Shown here one piece after another: positions 9,350-17,445 of a stretch of DNA of 64,000 nt. Both the position numbers and the translations under genes were made by a program. The first letter of the stretch is position 1. Each line of letters starts with the position of its first letter. Below the pieces are notes generated by a model. The model saw only the letters and a list, made by a program, of their open reading frames with translations. It made no database searches and was not told where the DNA came from. The DNA is from Frischella japonica (lineage in GTDB: Bacteria; Pseudomonadota; Gammaproteobacteria; Enterobacterales; Orbaceae), in assembly GCF_014489845.1 (NCBI RefSeq), contig NZ_JABURY010000013.1, positions 1 to 64,000 of the forward strand, in the 5' to 3' direction.

Positions 9350-9634
9350 ATGAAAAAGGCTAGTCCTGAAAAAAAAGCTTATGTAAAGAAACTTTGTGAG
9401 GAAGGTATTGTAAAAGCAGATGAAATTTTAAGCCATCTTAAAAAAGGTGAGTTTTATCAGGAATTATCACGAGGTGCTTTAATCAATATAAAAAATGAAT
9501 TAAAAGAAATGAGTTTAATTTTGGATAAAAAACAATATGATCCAGCCTATCCAAGATTCATTTTAGATTATCCGAAAACTGATTTAATAGATTACTATAT
9601 TAATATATGGTATGAATATTATAAAAAAACATAA
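9350..9634 (+). CDS. Orphan immunity-like protein
   Basis: I prefer ATG 9350 (MKKASPEKKAYVKKLCEEGI) over an upstream TTG at 9296, because the extra 18 residues look like translated spacer. The product has 94 residues and is helical. It lies after an antisense relic fragment and has no toxin tip in front, so it would be an orphan immunity gene. A cassette terminator follows 2 bp after its stop. No family recognised. Confidence 0.45.
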   Translation: MKKASPEKKAYVKKLCEEGIVKADEILSHLKKGEFYQELSRGALINIKNELKEMSLILDKKQYDPAYPRFILDYPKTDLIDYYINIWYEYYKKT

Positions 9635-9664
9635 CAAAAAGCCAACCTTTAGGGTTGGCTTTTC
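9635..9664 (+). terminator. Cassette terminator (likely bidirectional)
   Basis: AGCCAACC / GGTTGGCT hairpin with A residues upstream and T residues downstream, between two convergent genes (9350-9634 and 9677-9940). Confidence 0.75.
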
Positions 9665-9676
9665 TGTTTTTGTGTT

Positions 9677-9940
9677 TCAACGGTTCAGCTTGTCCAGTAG
9701 TTCCATTTCTACCTCGGGGATAAGGGAGCGAATCAGTTGCAGGATGTTGTAGATATCCCATTTATTATGTTCCGTATAATTCGGAAACGAAATTTTTGCC
9801 AGTAAAGCCGTTTGCTCAATATTACAAATAGAGTTAAGCATAAAACCTAAATTCTTATCATCAGGGATGAATTTAAGATAGGGTAAAGTGATTAAGATTT
9901 TTTTTAAAATTTCTATTCCGATCCACAAAAATCCGATCAA
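9677..9940 (-). CDS. Intact copy of the recurrent antisense gene of the Rhs array
   Basis: An 87-residue protein on the strand opposite all Rhs fragments: a hydrophobic start (MIGFLWIGIEILKKILITLPYLKFIPD), a polar centre (PNYTEHNKWDIYNILQLI) and the ending EVEMELLDKLNR. Decayed versions of the same sequence occur near 1150, 1563, 3075, 5395, 7438, 9215, 11600 and 13515, mostly between a cassette terminator and the next Rhs piece. This copy has no internal stop. It overlaps the upstream edge of an Rhs core by about 20 bp. It may be an immunity gene or the remnant of a module that travels with the Rhs ends; function unknown. Confidence 0.45.
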   Translation of the reverse strand: MIGFLWIGIEILKKILITLPYLKFIPDDKNLGFMLNSICNIEQTALLAKISFPNYTEHNKWDIYNILQLIRSLIPEVEMELLDKLNR

Positions 9941-10842
9941 ATATATGGTGCATCGGGTAAGATTCTAAAGGATAAAAATTGGAATTATATTTATGATAAA
10001 CAGGGAAATCTTATTTTAAAAACTCCGAGAAATTTTAAAAATTCTGCCAATAATTTACCAAAAAATTCATCTTTCTTAAGTGAAAATACAAATTCTAAAA
10101 ACAATTTTTGGATTGAAGAAAATGAATTTGATCGTAAGGCCGAAATACGGCGATATTCAAAATCTGAACTTAAACAATACGAAAAAAGAACGCTTGAAAA
10201 TTCTGCTCCTCCACAATGGCAGGGCAACGGAATGTTAAAAGCGGTACGCAATCCTCAGGGAAAATGGCTCCGTTTTGAATACGATGCTTTAGGAAGAAGA
10301 ACAGCGAAAATTGCAAATACAAAGATTTATCGTTATCTTTGGGATGGTAATGTATTATTACATGAGTGGTTTTATGAGAATGAACGGTGTCCGAAGGTTA
10401 TTTCTGACGAGCTGGGAATGCTTATGTTGGAACAGCCCGAACCGATCGAAAACCTGACCACTGGGTTTATGAGGAAGGAAGTTTAGTACCCACTGCTAAG
10501 TTAAGCGAGGGCAAGTCCTACTCGATTGTATCGGATTATTTGGGCAGACCCGCTCAGGCCTATGATGAAAAAGGTGAGCTGATTTGGCAAGTGGAATTTG
10601 ACATCTATGGCAGAATACGGGAAAATTTATTTAACAATAAACAGTTTATTCCGTTCAGACAACTGGGGCAGTATGAGGATATAGAAACGGGGCTTTATTA
10701 TAATCGTTTCCGCTATTATAACCCCCAAACAGGCACCTATATCTCCAAAGACCCCATAGGTCTTGCCGGGAATAACCCTAATCTTTATGCGTATACCTTC
10801 GACTCCAATACAACGGTCGACCCCCGTTTGGGTTGGATATAA
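9920..10842 (+). pseudogene. Rhs core fragment with two frameshifts
   Basis: The core is open from 9920 (SDQIYGASGKILKDKNWNY) to 10486. Loss of one T in the LTTWVYEE segment near 10462 shifts frame; the core resumes in the next frame to DPIGLAGNNPN. At the end two extra C around 10822 change the DPFGL codons to DPRLGWI and a stop at 10840-10842. The tip downstream is therefore cut off from the core. Confidence 0.75.
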
Positions 10843-11471
10843 TAAATGGTGTTCCTCAAAACCCAGGTGTTGTTAGACGTTTTATGTCTAAATCAGAATA
10901 TAAAGCTTTCAAGAAAAATGGATTTAAGTTTGATCCTATTGATTCTAGGGGTGGAATAAGTGTAACTTCCACAAAAGTAAAACCCAAAAATCCAGATGCT
11001 ATAAAAAGAAGTACAGGAGCTTTAGGAGCAGATTATTTTGTAGATATTGATACAAAAGGGAAAACTAAAGGAGGCGTTATGGATTTATTTAAAAAAATAG
11101 AAAAATACTTTTATTTAAGGGAGGAGATAAGAGAATTATTATCTAATTTAGAAATGAATAATAATGCATATTCTGAAAATCAAAAAGATCTCTTATATAG
11201 GCTAATGAAAGATTGTCATTTTGAAGCAAAAGTTTTTGAAATCATATTACATATAGATAAAAAAATAGCTATTGATTATATCAAAAAATTTTATTTAGAC
11301 GGTTCACCAAAAGACAAAGTAAGGTTTAAAGGAAGTTTAGATATAATGTTGGACGACTATAACACAATATTAGGAAAAGATGAATTTGATGAATTAATAA
11401 ATTCCTTACCAAAATCTACAAAAGACTTTCCTTTTATAAAAGAAGCAATAGAGTTTGTTGAAGATGAATAA
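10833..11471 (+). CDS. In-frame fusion of a truncated toxin tip to its immunity protein
   Basis: The first 77 or so residues (INGVPQNPGVVRRFMSKSEY, GGISVTSTKVKPKNPDAI, GALGADYFVDIDTKGKTKGG) are a close paralogue of the ADP-ribosyltransferase-like tip at 4566. The sequence then passes straight into an immunity protein starting MDLFKKIEKYFYLREEI and ending IKEAIEFVEDE, homologous to the one at 4915. Compared with that cassette, the last 25 or so tip residues, including the late glutamate, and the intergenic gap are missing. Only a TTG start is available for the whole frame; ATG 11078 would give the immunity part alone. The fusion should be inactive as a toxin. Confidence 0.7.
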   Translation: MDIINGVPQNPGVVRRFMSKSEYKAFKKNGFKFDPIDSRGGISVTSTKVKPKNPDAIKRSTGALGADYFVDIDTKGKTKGGVMDLFKKIEKYFYLREEIRELLSNLEMNNNAYSENQKDLLYRLMKDCHFEAKVFEIILHIDKKIAIDYIKKFYLDGSPKDKVRFKGSLDIMLDDYNTILGKDEFDELINSLPKSTKDFPFIKEAIEFVEDE

Positions 11472-11568
11472 AATAAGAAATTATCCTAAAATTAAAATAA
11501 AATCTCTGAGAATTTAGTATTTGAAAAATGCACTTGGAGATTTTTATTAGATAAAAAATAAAAAGAGA

Positions 11569-11596
11569 AAAGCCAACCCTAAAGGTTGGCTTTTTA
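11569..11596 (+). terminator. Cassette terminator
   Basis: AGCCAACC / GGTTGGCT hairpin followed by five T. Confidence 0.8.
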
Positions 11597-11599
11597 ATT

Positions 11600-11835
11600 A
11601 ATAATTCTTCAATTCGTCTAACAATTCCCATTCCGAATTAGGGAGTAAAGATTTAACAAGCAAAAAGAGGTTGTAAAAGTCTAGGGGAGAATGGCAGAGC
11701 GTAAGCCCTTTGCACTGTGTTTCCGCTAAAAGAGCCTTTGCCCGATATTACATAAAGATTTAAGGGAAAAGCCTAAATTTTTATCATCAGGGATGAATTT
11801 AAGATAGGGTAAAGTGATTAAGATTTTTTTTAAAA
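11600..11835 (-). pseudogene. Relic of the recurrent antisense gene
   Basis: Same order as at 3075 and 7438: the minus strand shows the SEWELLDEL ending next to the terminator and the LPYLKFIPDDKN block at the far end, with stops between. Confidence 0.5.
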
Positions 11836-11837
11836 TT

Positions 11838-11965
11838 TCTATTCCGATCCACAAAAATCCGATCAAATATATGGTGCATCGGGTAAGATTTTAAAGGAAA
11901 TAAATTAGCATTATATTTTTGATAAACAAGGAAATTTTATATTAAACAAGCTAAATTTAATAATT
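11838..11965 (+). pseudogene. Short Rhs core remnant
   Basis: SDQIYGASGKIL followed by a stop and then DKQGNFIL. This is the left edge of the same core block as at 3362 and 9920, cut off after about 40 codons. No tip remains. Confidence 0.6.
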
Positions 11966-11984
11966 AAAAAGTAAAAGGAATAAA

Positions 11985-12650
11985 ATGTCATTAGACAAAA
12001 AAATACGAGAAAATTTAGATGGAAAGTATCTAACAATATATAGCGATTCTTTCAAAGAAGGAATAGAATATGCTTCTAAATTAAAAATTAACCATGTTCA
12101 AATAATTTGGGTATCTGAAAAAGAAGTAGATTTTAAAGAGTTTGAAAAGGTTGGTGATTTTTTAAAAATAATATCCTTTGTAAGCGTAGTAGATCGTATT
12201 AAAAATTTAGATTCAATTTATTCATTACAAAGGATTGAAAAACTTTATTTTCAACAAAAGCAAAAATTTAAAATAGATATTTCAAAGTTCCCAAAAATTG
12301 AATATCTAGGTAGTGAATATTGGAAAGGCTTAATAAATATAAATAAAGCACATTCTCTAAAAGGTTTGTTACTTTTAAAATTTCCCAAAGTAAATCTTAA
12401 TGAACTATCAGAATTAAAAAAGTTACAAAAACTTCATATCTATAGCTCAAAAATAGAAACGTTAGCAGGAATAGAAAAACTCCCTTTGAATAACTTATCT
12501 TTGGTTCGGAACAACGCTTTAGAAAATATAGAAGCCATAAAAGAACTCAAAAAATTGAACGATTTACTGATTGAAAAGTGTAAAAAAATTTCTGATTACA
12601 CTTTATTAGATAGCTTAAAAAATAAAGTGGATATAAGAATTATTAAATAA
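11985..12650 (+). CDS. Leucine-rich-repeat-like protein in the Rhs array
   Basis: A 221-residue soluble protein with AAGGAA upstream of its ATG. The second half shows irregular leucine-rich repeats (LSELKKLQKLHIYSSKIETL, IEKLPLNNLSLVRNNALENI, AIKELKKLNDLLIEKCKKI). LRR-like proteins serve as immunity proteins for some polymorphic toxins, so an orphan immunity role is plausible; this is inference. It directly follows a truncated Rhs core, as if a deletion had removed its tip. It is the largest intact non-Rhs gene in the array. Confidence 0.5.
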   Translation: MSLDKKIRENLDGKYLTIYSDSFKEGIEYASKLKINHVQIIWVSEKEVDFKEFEKVGDFLKIISFVSVVDRIKNLDSIYSLQRIEKLYFQQKQKFKIDISKFPKIEYLGSEYWKGLININKAHSLKGLLLLKFPKVNLNELSELKKLQKLHIYSSKIETLAGIEKLPLNNLSLVRNNALENIEAIKELKKLNDLLIEKCKKISDYTLLDSLKNKVDIRIIK

Positions 12651-12663
12651 CTAATTCAAAATT

Positions 12664-12734
12664 ACTATCCTAAATTTTGTGTATTTATCCACTAAAGGTA
12701 ATGGTTGATTCTGTCTTCAAATTCAGAAAATTTT
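12664..12734 (-). repeat. 70-bp repeat, copy A (mobile-element-like 3' end)
   Basis: On the minus strand it encodes the ending SEFEDRINHYL and a stop, followed by a conserved ACACAAAATTTAGGATAG tail. Related copies lie at 14601-14672 (same strand) and 20131-20206 (opposite strand). Confidence 0.6.
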
Positions 12735-12736
12735 AA

Positions 12737-13168
12737 AACGGGGCTTTATTATAACCGTTTCCGTTACTATAATCCTGAAACTGGCTTATGTATTAGCCAA
12801 AATAGATAATAACCCGAATTTTTATGCCTATACGCATGATAGTAATACATGGGTTGATCTGTTTGGGTTATCTTTTTTTAGGTGGGCACGTAGTGGAAAA
12901 ATATAAGTTTTACCCCAGAACGATCTATTACAAAATAGACAGGAAAACAGGTTTAGTTAAGAATATACATTGGGATTCTGTTTTCGACAATGCCGATAAT
13001 GTTACAAGTAAAGGGTTTATTGCTTATATGATAGATATGAGCACCTTTCCTAATGATTTAGTAATTAATCTACGAGGATAAGATCCTAAGTATTATGAAA
13101 TAGTGCCTAAAAATCCAATGTCTGAAGATGCTTATAAAAAAAGTCTTTCTCAAATTAAATGCAAATAA
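12737..13168 (+). pseudogene. Decayed Rhs fragment with broken tip
   Basis: TGLYYNRFRYYNPETG is recognisable, then about a dozen core codons are missing before NPNFYAYTHDSN and DLFGL. The tip is in another frame (KYKFYPRTIYYKIDRKTGLV, NADNVTSKGFIAYMIDMSTF) and carries a TAA at 13079-13081; reading through gives DPKYYEIVPKNPMSEDAYKK and a stop at 13166-13168, 4 bp before the next gene. At least one deletion, one frameshift and one nonsense change are needed. Activity unknown. Confidence 0.6.
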
Positions 13169-13172
13169 AATT

Positions 13173-13487
13173 ATGTCAAATAAATTTCCTAAAGTATACG
13201 ATGCTAAATATTATTTTGATGATGATTTGTATCAACTTGAAATAGAAAGTAAAGGATGTTTACTTAATATTATTGTAGAATTTTCAAATAATATTATGTA
13301 CAAAATTTCTTTTTATGATATTTCTAGATTTTCGCAAGATGTATCGGAAGAGTTGCAAGAATCTTCTTTTTTTTATCAAGAAAACATCATTTTTCTAACA
13401 AGACTAACTAAGGATAATCTTGTTAGAACAATTAATGAAATCGAAAAAAAAGGAGTATATTCCAGATTAAAAGATTACAAAATATAA
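13173..13487 (+). CDS. Intact immunity-like protein behind a broken tip
   Basis: ATG 13173 lies 4 bp after the reconstructed tip stop; an upstream start at 13128 would overlap the tip and is rejected. The 104-residue acidic protein (KVYDAKYYFDDDLYQLEIES) has no recognised family. The immunity role is inferred from position. Confidence 0.5.
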   Translation: MSNKFPKVYDAKYYFDDDLYQLEIESKGCLLNIIVEFSNNIMYKISFYDISRFSQDVSEELQESSFFYQENIIFLTRLTKDNLVRTINEIEKKGVYSRLKDYKI

Positions 13488-13514
13488 AAAAAAAGAGGCT
13501 GTCATGATGATAGT

Positions 13515-13650
13515 TTTTTCAACCGTTCAGCTTATCTAATAGTTCCAGTTTATCCTCAGGAATAAGGATTTTAATAAGGGTAAAGATATTAAATAAGTAC
13601 AGCAGTTTGTGGCAATAGGTCAGGCTTCTACCAAAAATTAACTGAAGAAT
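13515..13650 (-). pseudogene. Partial relic of the recurrent antisense gene
   Basis: The minus strand shows a KLELLDKLNG-like end matching the end of the intact copy at 9677, then decays. No hairpin of the usual family precedes it. Confidence 0.4.
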
Positions 13651-13661
13651 TTTCTTTTTTA

Positions 13662-14262
13662 TTGCATGAGTGATTTTATGAGAATGAGCGGCGTCCTAAG
13701 GTTGTTTCTGACGAGCTGGGAATGCTTATCTTAGAACAACCCGAACCGGCTGAAAACTTGACTACTTGGGTTTATGAAGAGGGCAGTTTAGTACCATCTG
13801 CAAAGCTATACTAGAGCAAGTCCTACTCAATTGTATCAAATTATTTGGGCAGACCCGCTCAGGCCTGTGATGATAAAGGTGAGCTGGTTTGGTCGGTGGA
13901 GTTTGACATCTATGGCAAAATACCGGAATGTCGTTTAACAATCAGCCGTTTTATTCTGTTCAGACAACTGGGACAGTATGAGGATGTAGAAACTGAGCTT
14001 AATTATGACCAGTTCAGATATTATAATTCTGAAACCGGCTTATATATTAGCCAAGACCTGATAGGACTTGTAGGGATAACCCAAATCTTTATAAATTGGA
14101 TTGAAAAGGTTTGGAAGCTGTATATCATCATGGAAAAACGTTTATATTAGACCGGAAAATGTTCTTGACCTTAAAAGACGAATGAAGCAAGAGTTAAATG
14201 AAAATAATCGTAAGATTTATTATGTTATTTATGGAAAATTTTATAATAGAATCTTTAAATAA
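13662..14262 (+). pseudogene. Heavily decayed Rhs fragment with tip remnant
   Basis: Core motifs are scattered over several frames (RPKVVSDELGMLILEQPEP, TTWVYEEGSLVPSAKL then a stop, YLGRPAQACDDKGELVW, YYNSETGLYISQD). The core end is shortened, and the tip reads GLEAVYHHGK in one frame and VYIRPENVLDLKRRM in another, matching the tip at 6652. It ends at 14260-14262. Confidence 0.6.
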
Positions 14263-14287
14263 GATAAAACATTAATTATCAAATAAT

Positions 14288-14590
14288 TTGGAAATAAACA
14301 AAATTTTTATAGAGATTGATAATGATTGTAACAAATATATTTTTGAAATAATGCTGAATGACAGATGTTTAAATGAAAGGGACATAGATCTTATAGATAT
14401 TGAAATAACATATAAGATACTTAATTTGAATGCGACAGATTTAAAAGGAGAATTTTATGCTGGAGATGGAAATATTTATGATTCATTTCACATAATTGAT
14501 AAAGTCAATGCAGCTAAAGATCAATTAAGTAGATTTTTAGATAGAATCTTAGTAATGTATGATGACATAGTAAAATTATATGTCAAATAA
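14288..14590 (+). CDS. Immunity protein, homologue of the one at 6973
   Basis: A 100-residue acidic protein with a TTG start at 14288. RCLNERDIDLIDI and a final YDDIVKLYVK correspond to KYLNEKDVDLFDI and YENVINDYINY in the 6973 protein, and the ruined tip in front belongs to the same family as the tip at 6652. The frame is intact though shorter at its start than its homologue, so some N-terminal loss is possible. Confidence 0.5.
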   Translation: MEINKIFIEIDNDCNKYIFEIMLNDRCLNERDIDLIDIEITYKILNLNATDLKGEFYAGDGNIYDSFHIIDKVNAAKDQLSRFLDRILVMYDDIVKLYVK

Positions 14591-14600
14591 ATTTTGGGCC

Positions 14601-14672
14601 CTATCCTAAATTTTGTGTATTTGTCCACTAAAAGTAATAGTTGATTCTGTCTCCAAATTCCAAAAATTCTAA
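14601..14672 (-). repeat. 70-bp repeat, copy B
   Basis: The minus strand encodes LEFGDRINYYF and a stop, followed by the ACACAAAATTTAGGATAG tail, as in copies A and C. Both A and B directly abut the ACGGGGCTTTAT sequence of an Rhs core fragment. Confidence 0.6.
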
Positions 14673-14694
14673 AACGGGGCTTTATCATAATTAA

Positions 14695-15186
14695 TTCCGA
14701 TATTATCATCCTGAAACCGGCTTATATATTAGCCAAGATCCCACAAAACTGGAGGGGAATAACACGAATTTTTATGCGTATGTAAGTGATTCGAATACGA
14801 TGATTGATGTGTTCGGGTTGACAATAAAAAATCCGTTTGAAATATTTTTTAGTCAAGATTCTCTAAATCCCATTTTTGAATATGATAGTAAATTAAATAA
14901 TTCAGTAGGATTACTAAAAAACAATCCAGTAGCAGAATCAATTGAAGCAATAAGATTAGTTCGAATCAAAGATCTCCCTGTAAATATTCAAGAAAAATTA
15001 TCAAAACAAGGCGCACATGCAGATGCTGTATTTACATTAGATAATAGACGTTTATATGCAGCTCGTGAAGCAGGAACAAAAGTAAACACCAGATGGGCTA
15101 CTCCCGAAAATTTAGCAGAAATAAATCTTAATAAACGATTTAGTACAGATAATGCGGCTATGTCAATAAAAATAAGATGTAATTAA
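14695..15186 (+). pseudogene. Short Rhs core end with apparently complete tip
   Basis: A TAA at 14692-14694 replaces part of the YYNRFRYY motif, leaving an open frame from 14695 (HPETGLYISQDPTKLEGNN, VSDSNTMIDVFGL). The tip of about 120 residues is unbroken: NPVAESIEAIRLVRIKDLP, GAHADAVFTLDNRRLYAARE, AGTKVNTRWATPENLAE and FSTDN. The LDNRRLYAAREAG block is a recurrent element of polymorphic toxin tips; I do not assign an activity. It is a toxin fragment without a secreted carrier, possibly startable at ATG 14800. Confidence 0.55.
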
Positions 15187-15191
15187 ATATT

Positions 15192-15596
15192 ATGGAATAT
15201 CAAGCTATTAAAACAAAAGAAGTTGGAATCATTAATGGAAGAGATGCTATTTTTTTGGATGATTTCAGACAGACATGTAATTCACAATGTATTTGTGTTT
15301 TCAAAGGGAAGTTTAATTCTAAATTGATTGAAATAAATTTTGAAAAGGAATATATCCCTTATATATTTTATTTTTCTCATATTATTTATTATCAATGTTG
15401 TGAATTAGATACTTATATAAATGAAGCAAAGATGGATTCATCTTTTGATTTAGTTCATAATTCATATCTAATAGAAGAATTAAAAACTGGACGTAAATCT
15501 TCTAAGATAAAAGAAAATTATAGGCACTATGTTTTACAAACATATGATTATGTTAATGATATTATTGCAAAAGATTATGAACTAATAATAGAGTAG
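15192..15596 (+). CDS. Immunity protein behind the LDNRRL-type tip
   Basis: A 134-residue protein starting 5 bp after the tip stop. It is cysteine- and tyrosine-rich for this array (FRQTCNSQCICVFKGKF, YYQCCELDTYI). Position supports a cognate immunity role; no family is recognised. Both partners are intact here, unlike most older cassettes. Confidence 0.55.
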   Translation: MEYQAIKTKEVGIINGRDAIFLDDFRQTCNSQCICVFKGKFNSKLIEINFEKEYIPYIFYFSHIIYYQCCELDTYINEAKMDSSFDLVHNSYLIEELKTGRKSSKIKENYRHYVLQTYDYVNDIIAKDYELIIE

Positions 15597-15689
15597 ACCC
15601 TACTTAATATTATTTTTAAGTAACTTAGAAAGTAAGAATAACAAACAAGTTAACTCTATGAGTCGGCTTGTTATTATGAAGATAAGTTT

Positions 15690-16075
15690 AGACAATTAGT
15701 ATATTATGAAGACGAGTAACTAGACGGGCTTTATTACAATCGCTTTAGGTATTACCACAGTAATACGGGAACTTATATAAGCCAGGCTCCTATCGGGGTA
15801 GCAGGAAACAACCCGAATTTTTATGTGTATACGTTTGATTCTAATTCGGAATTTATACCGTTTGGATTAAAACCTTTAGGTACAAGTGGTTATCTTAACA
15901 TCCATTGTATGAAAAAGATTTTGTTAAGCCTTATTATATAAGGATAACAAAACAAGATATAGATAATAAATGTCTCAAAACATTGAATCAAGAAGATATA
16001 CGGGAACACATGAAATATTGAAAAATAATGTAACATATCAAACAAAAACAGGTATTAAGGTGAGGTACTAATAAG
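15690..16075 (+). pseudogene. Decayed Rhs core end and tip remnant
   Basis: Core residues (LDGLYYNRFRYYHSNTGTYI, GVAGNNPNFYVYTFDSNSEF, PFGL) are interrupted by substitutions and a stop. The tip has shrunk to pieces such as SRRYTGTHEILKNNVTYQTK ending at about 16072. An Imm26-like relic follows. Confidence 0.5.
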
Positions 16076-16084
16076 AGAAATAAA

Positions 16085-16558
16085 ATGCCATTAATCATGA
16101 AAAAAATAGAAGTTATGCCAGGAGAAATATATGCAATTCCTCTATTTCTACCTACTGAAGATATTATGGAAAATTTAAAGAATTATAAAAAGAGAAGTTT
16201 GATAATAGGGGGAAAGAATTTGCTTTTTGTAGAATTATAAATGATAAAGGTGGAAGCGGCATATTTGTAGAAGTATTTGATCAAATAGGGACGTTACAAG
16301 AAGATATTCAATCTATTATAAACTTTCCCAGATTATTTTCTCCAATATCTATTTCTGGATTAGGAATTTCAAAAGGAAGATGGAAAAAGATTTATACACA
16401 AGATAATTATGATCCCGAAAAAAAATCCAATTTATCAAAAATTCAATTAATAATTGGGCGAGGAGAAGATTCTAGATTATGGCAAAATGGTATCGAAAAA
16501 AATTAGTGAAACTGAAGCAAAAAATTATGAACAATGGATTGTTTGGACTCCAACTTAA
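16085..16558 (+). pseudogene. Frameshifted Imm26-like immunity gene
   Basis: The start reads MKKIEVMPGEIYAIPLFLP. After a slip near 16200 the next frame gives FAFCRIINDKGGSGIFVEVF, DQIGTLQEDIQSIINFPRLF and SGLGISKGRWKKIY, a pattern I recognise as the Imm26 immunity family (GDIFAIPL start, LVEVFD, GRWK). A second slip in an A run near 16495 precedes the natural end EQWIVWTPT at 16556-16558. Restored length is about 155 residues. Unlike most immunity genes here it is broken, fitting its place in the most decayed part. Confidence 0.6.
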
Positions 16559-16639
16559 TTAGAAATAAGGCTAAAAAATAAATTATTCAAATGAAGAAAT
16601 TTAAAAATGACAATACAATAATTTGCCCAATGAAATGAT

Positions 16640-17114
16640 ACCGAAATGCCATTCAGGTAACTTGGGCAGTATGAGAATGTTGAAATAGGGCTTTATTATA
16701 AGCTGTACCGATATTACATTCCTGAAACTGGCTTATATATCAGCCAAGACTCAATAATACTTGCACATAATAACCCGAACTTTATAGGTTTCCATTTTCT
16801 TCTAATTTAGAAGTTGACCCGTTTGCGGTGATGTCAGGATGAGATAGAGACTATTTAGCTCTTATTTTTGCGATATTGTCAAAGATCCTATTAGGCCTTA
16901 TTAGGATAGTGTAACAAAGTAAAAATTATAAATTCGTTAAGAAGGTTGATCTTCCTGATGTTAAAAAAGTGATTTATTCAATTTAGATATATTTCATAAA
17001 GCAGGTCTGGAAATAGGGCTATATTATTGCTTAGGTAAGTATAAGGGAGTATTATCTGGAGGAAAAGTTAAAGCCGCAGCAAATGGGGTAAAATGTGGAT
17101 CATATAATGGTTGA
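16640..17114 (+). pseudogene. Oldest-looking Rhs core and tip remnant
   Basis: Only traces of the core survive (FRQLGQYENVEIGLYY, YIPETGLYISQDS, NNPN, VDPFAV) with many substitutions and stops. The tip is unreadable except for a final KGVLSGGKVKAAANGVKCGS that stops at 17112-17114 inside the start of the next gene. Confidence 0.5.
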
Positions 17115-17445
17115 AGATATTAAACAATATTTACTAGCTGAGATAGAAGGCAAAATGGAAAGCTCTTTTATTTATAAATTAGACAAAGAAAACTATTATG
17201 ATGAAAAAAAACTAAACATTTTATTAGAAAAAACAGATTGTTTTTTAAAAAATAGTTCTGTAAATGAGCCTGAATATATGGAAATTTTACAAGGATTGTT
17301 TAATGTATTTTTACATACTATTTTTTTATTTTATTGTAATAATTCTCCAAATGATTATTATAAAATAGTCAATTATGATGAAACTTTAAATTCTGAAAAA
17401 ATAACTAATATTTACTTAAAAATAAAAGATGTAATATTAGCGTAA
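17107..17445 (+). CDS. Intact immunity-like protein at the right end of the Rhs array
   Basis: A 112-residue acidic protein from ATG 17107; GTG 17095 would add four residues. The start overlaps the tip remnant by 8 bp, the coupling seen at the TNT cassette. The protein (VEDIKQYLLAEIEGKMESSF) is unrecognised. It has outlived an almost erased toxin. Confidence 0.5.
   Translation: MVEDIKQYLLAEIEGKMESSFIYKLDKENYYDEKKLNILLEKTDCFLKNSSVNEPEYMEILQGLFNVFLHTIFLFYCNNSPNDYYKIVNYDETLNSEKITNIYLKIKDVILA

Noticed and set aside
1..17445. All frameshifts as sequencing error
   Set aside because: Housekeeping genes across the other 40 kb show no such errors, many lesions are nonsense changes or deletions, and decay follows position. 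Single cases could still be errors.
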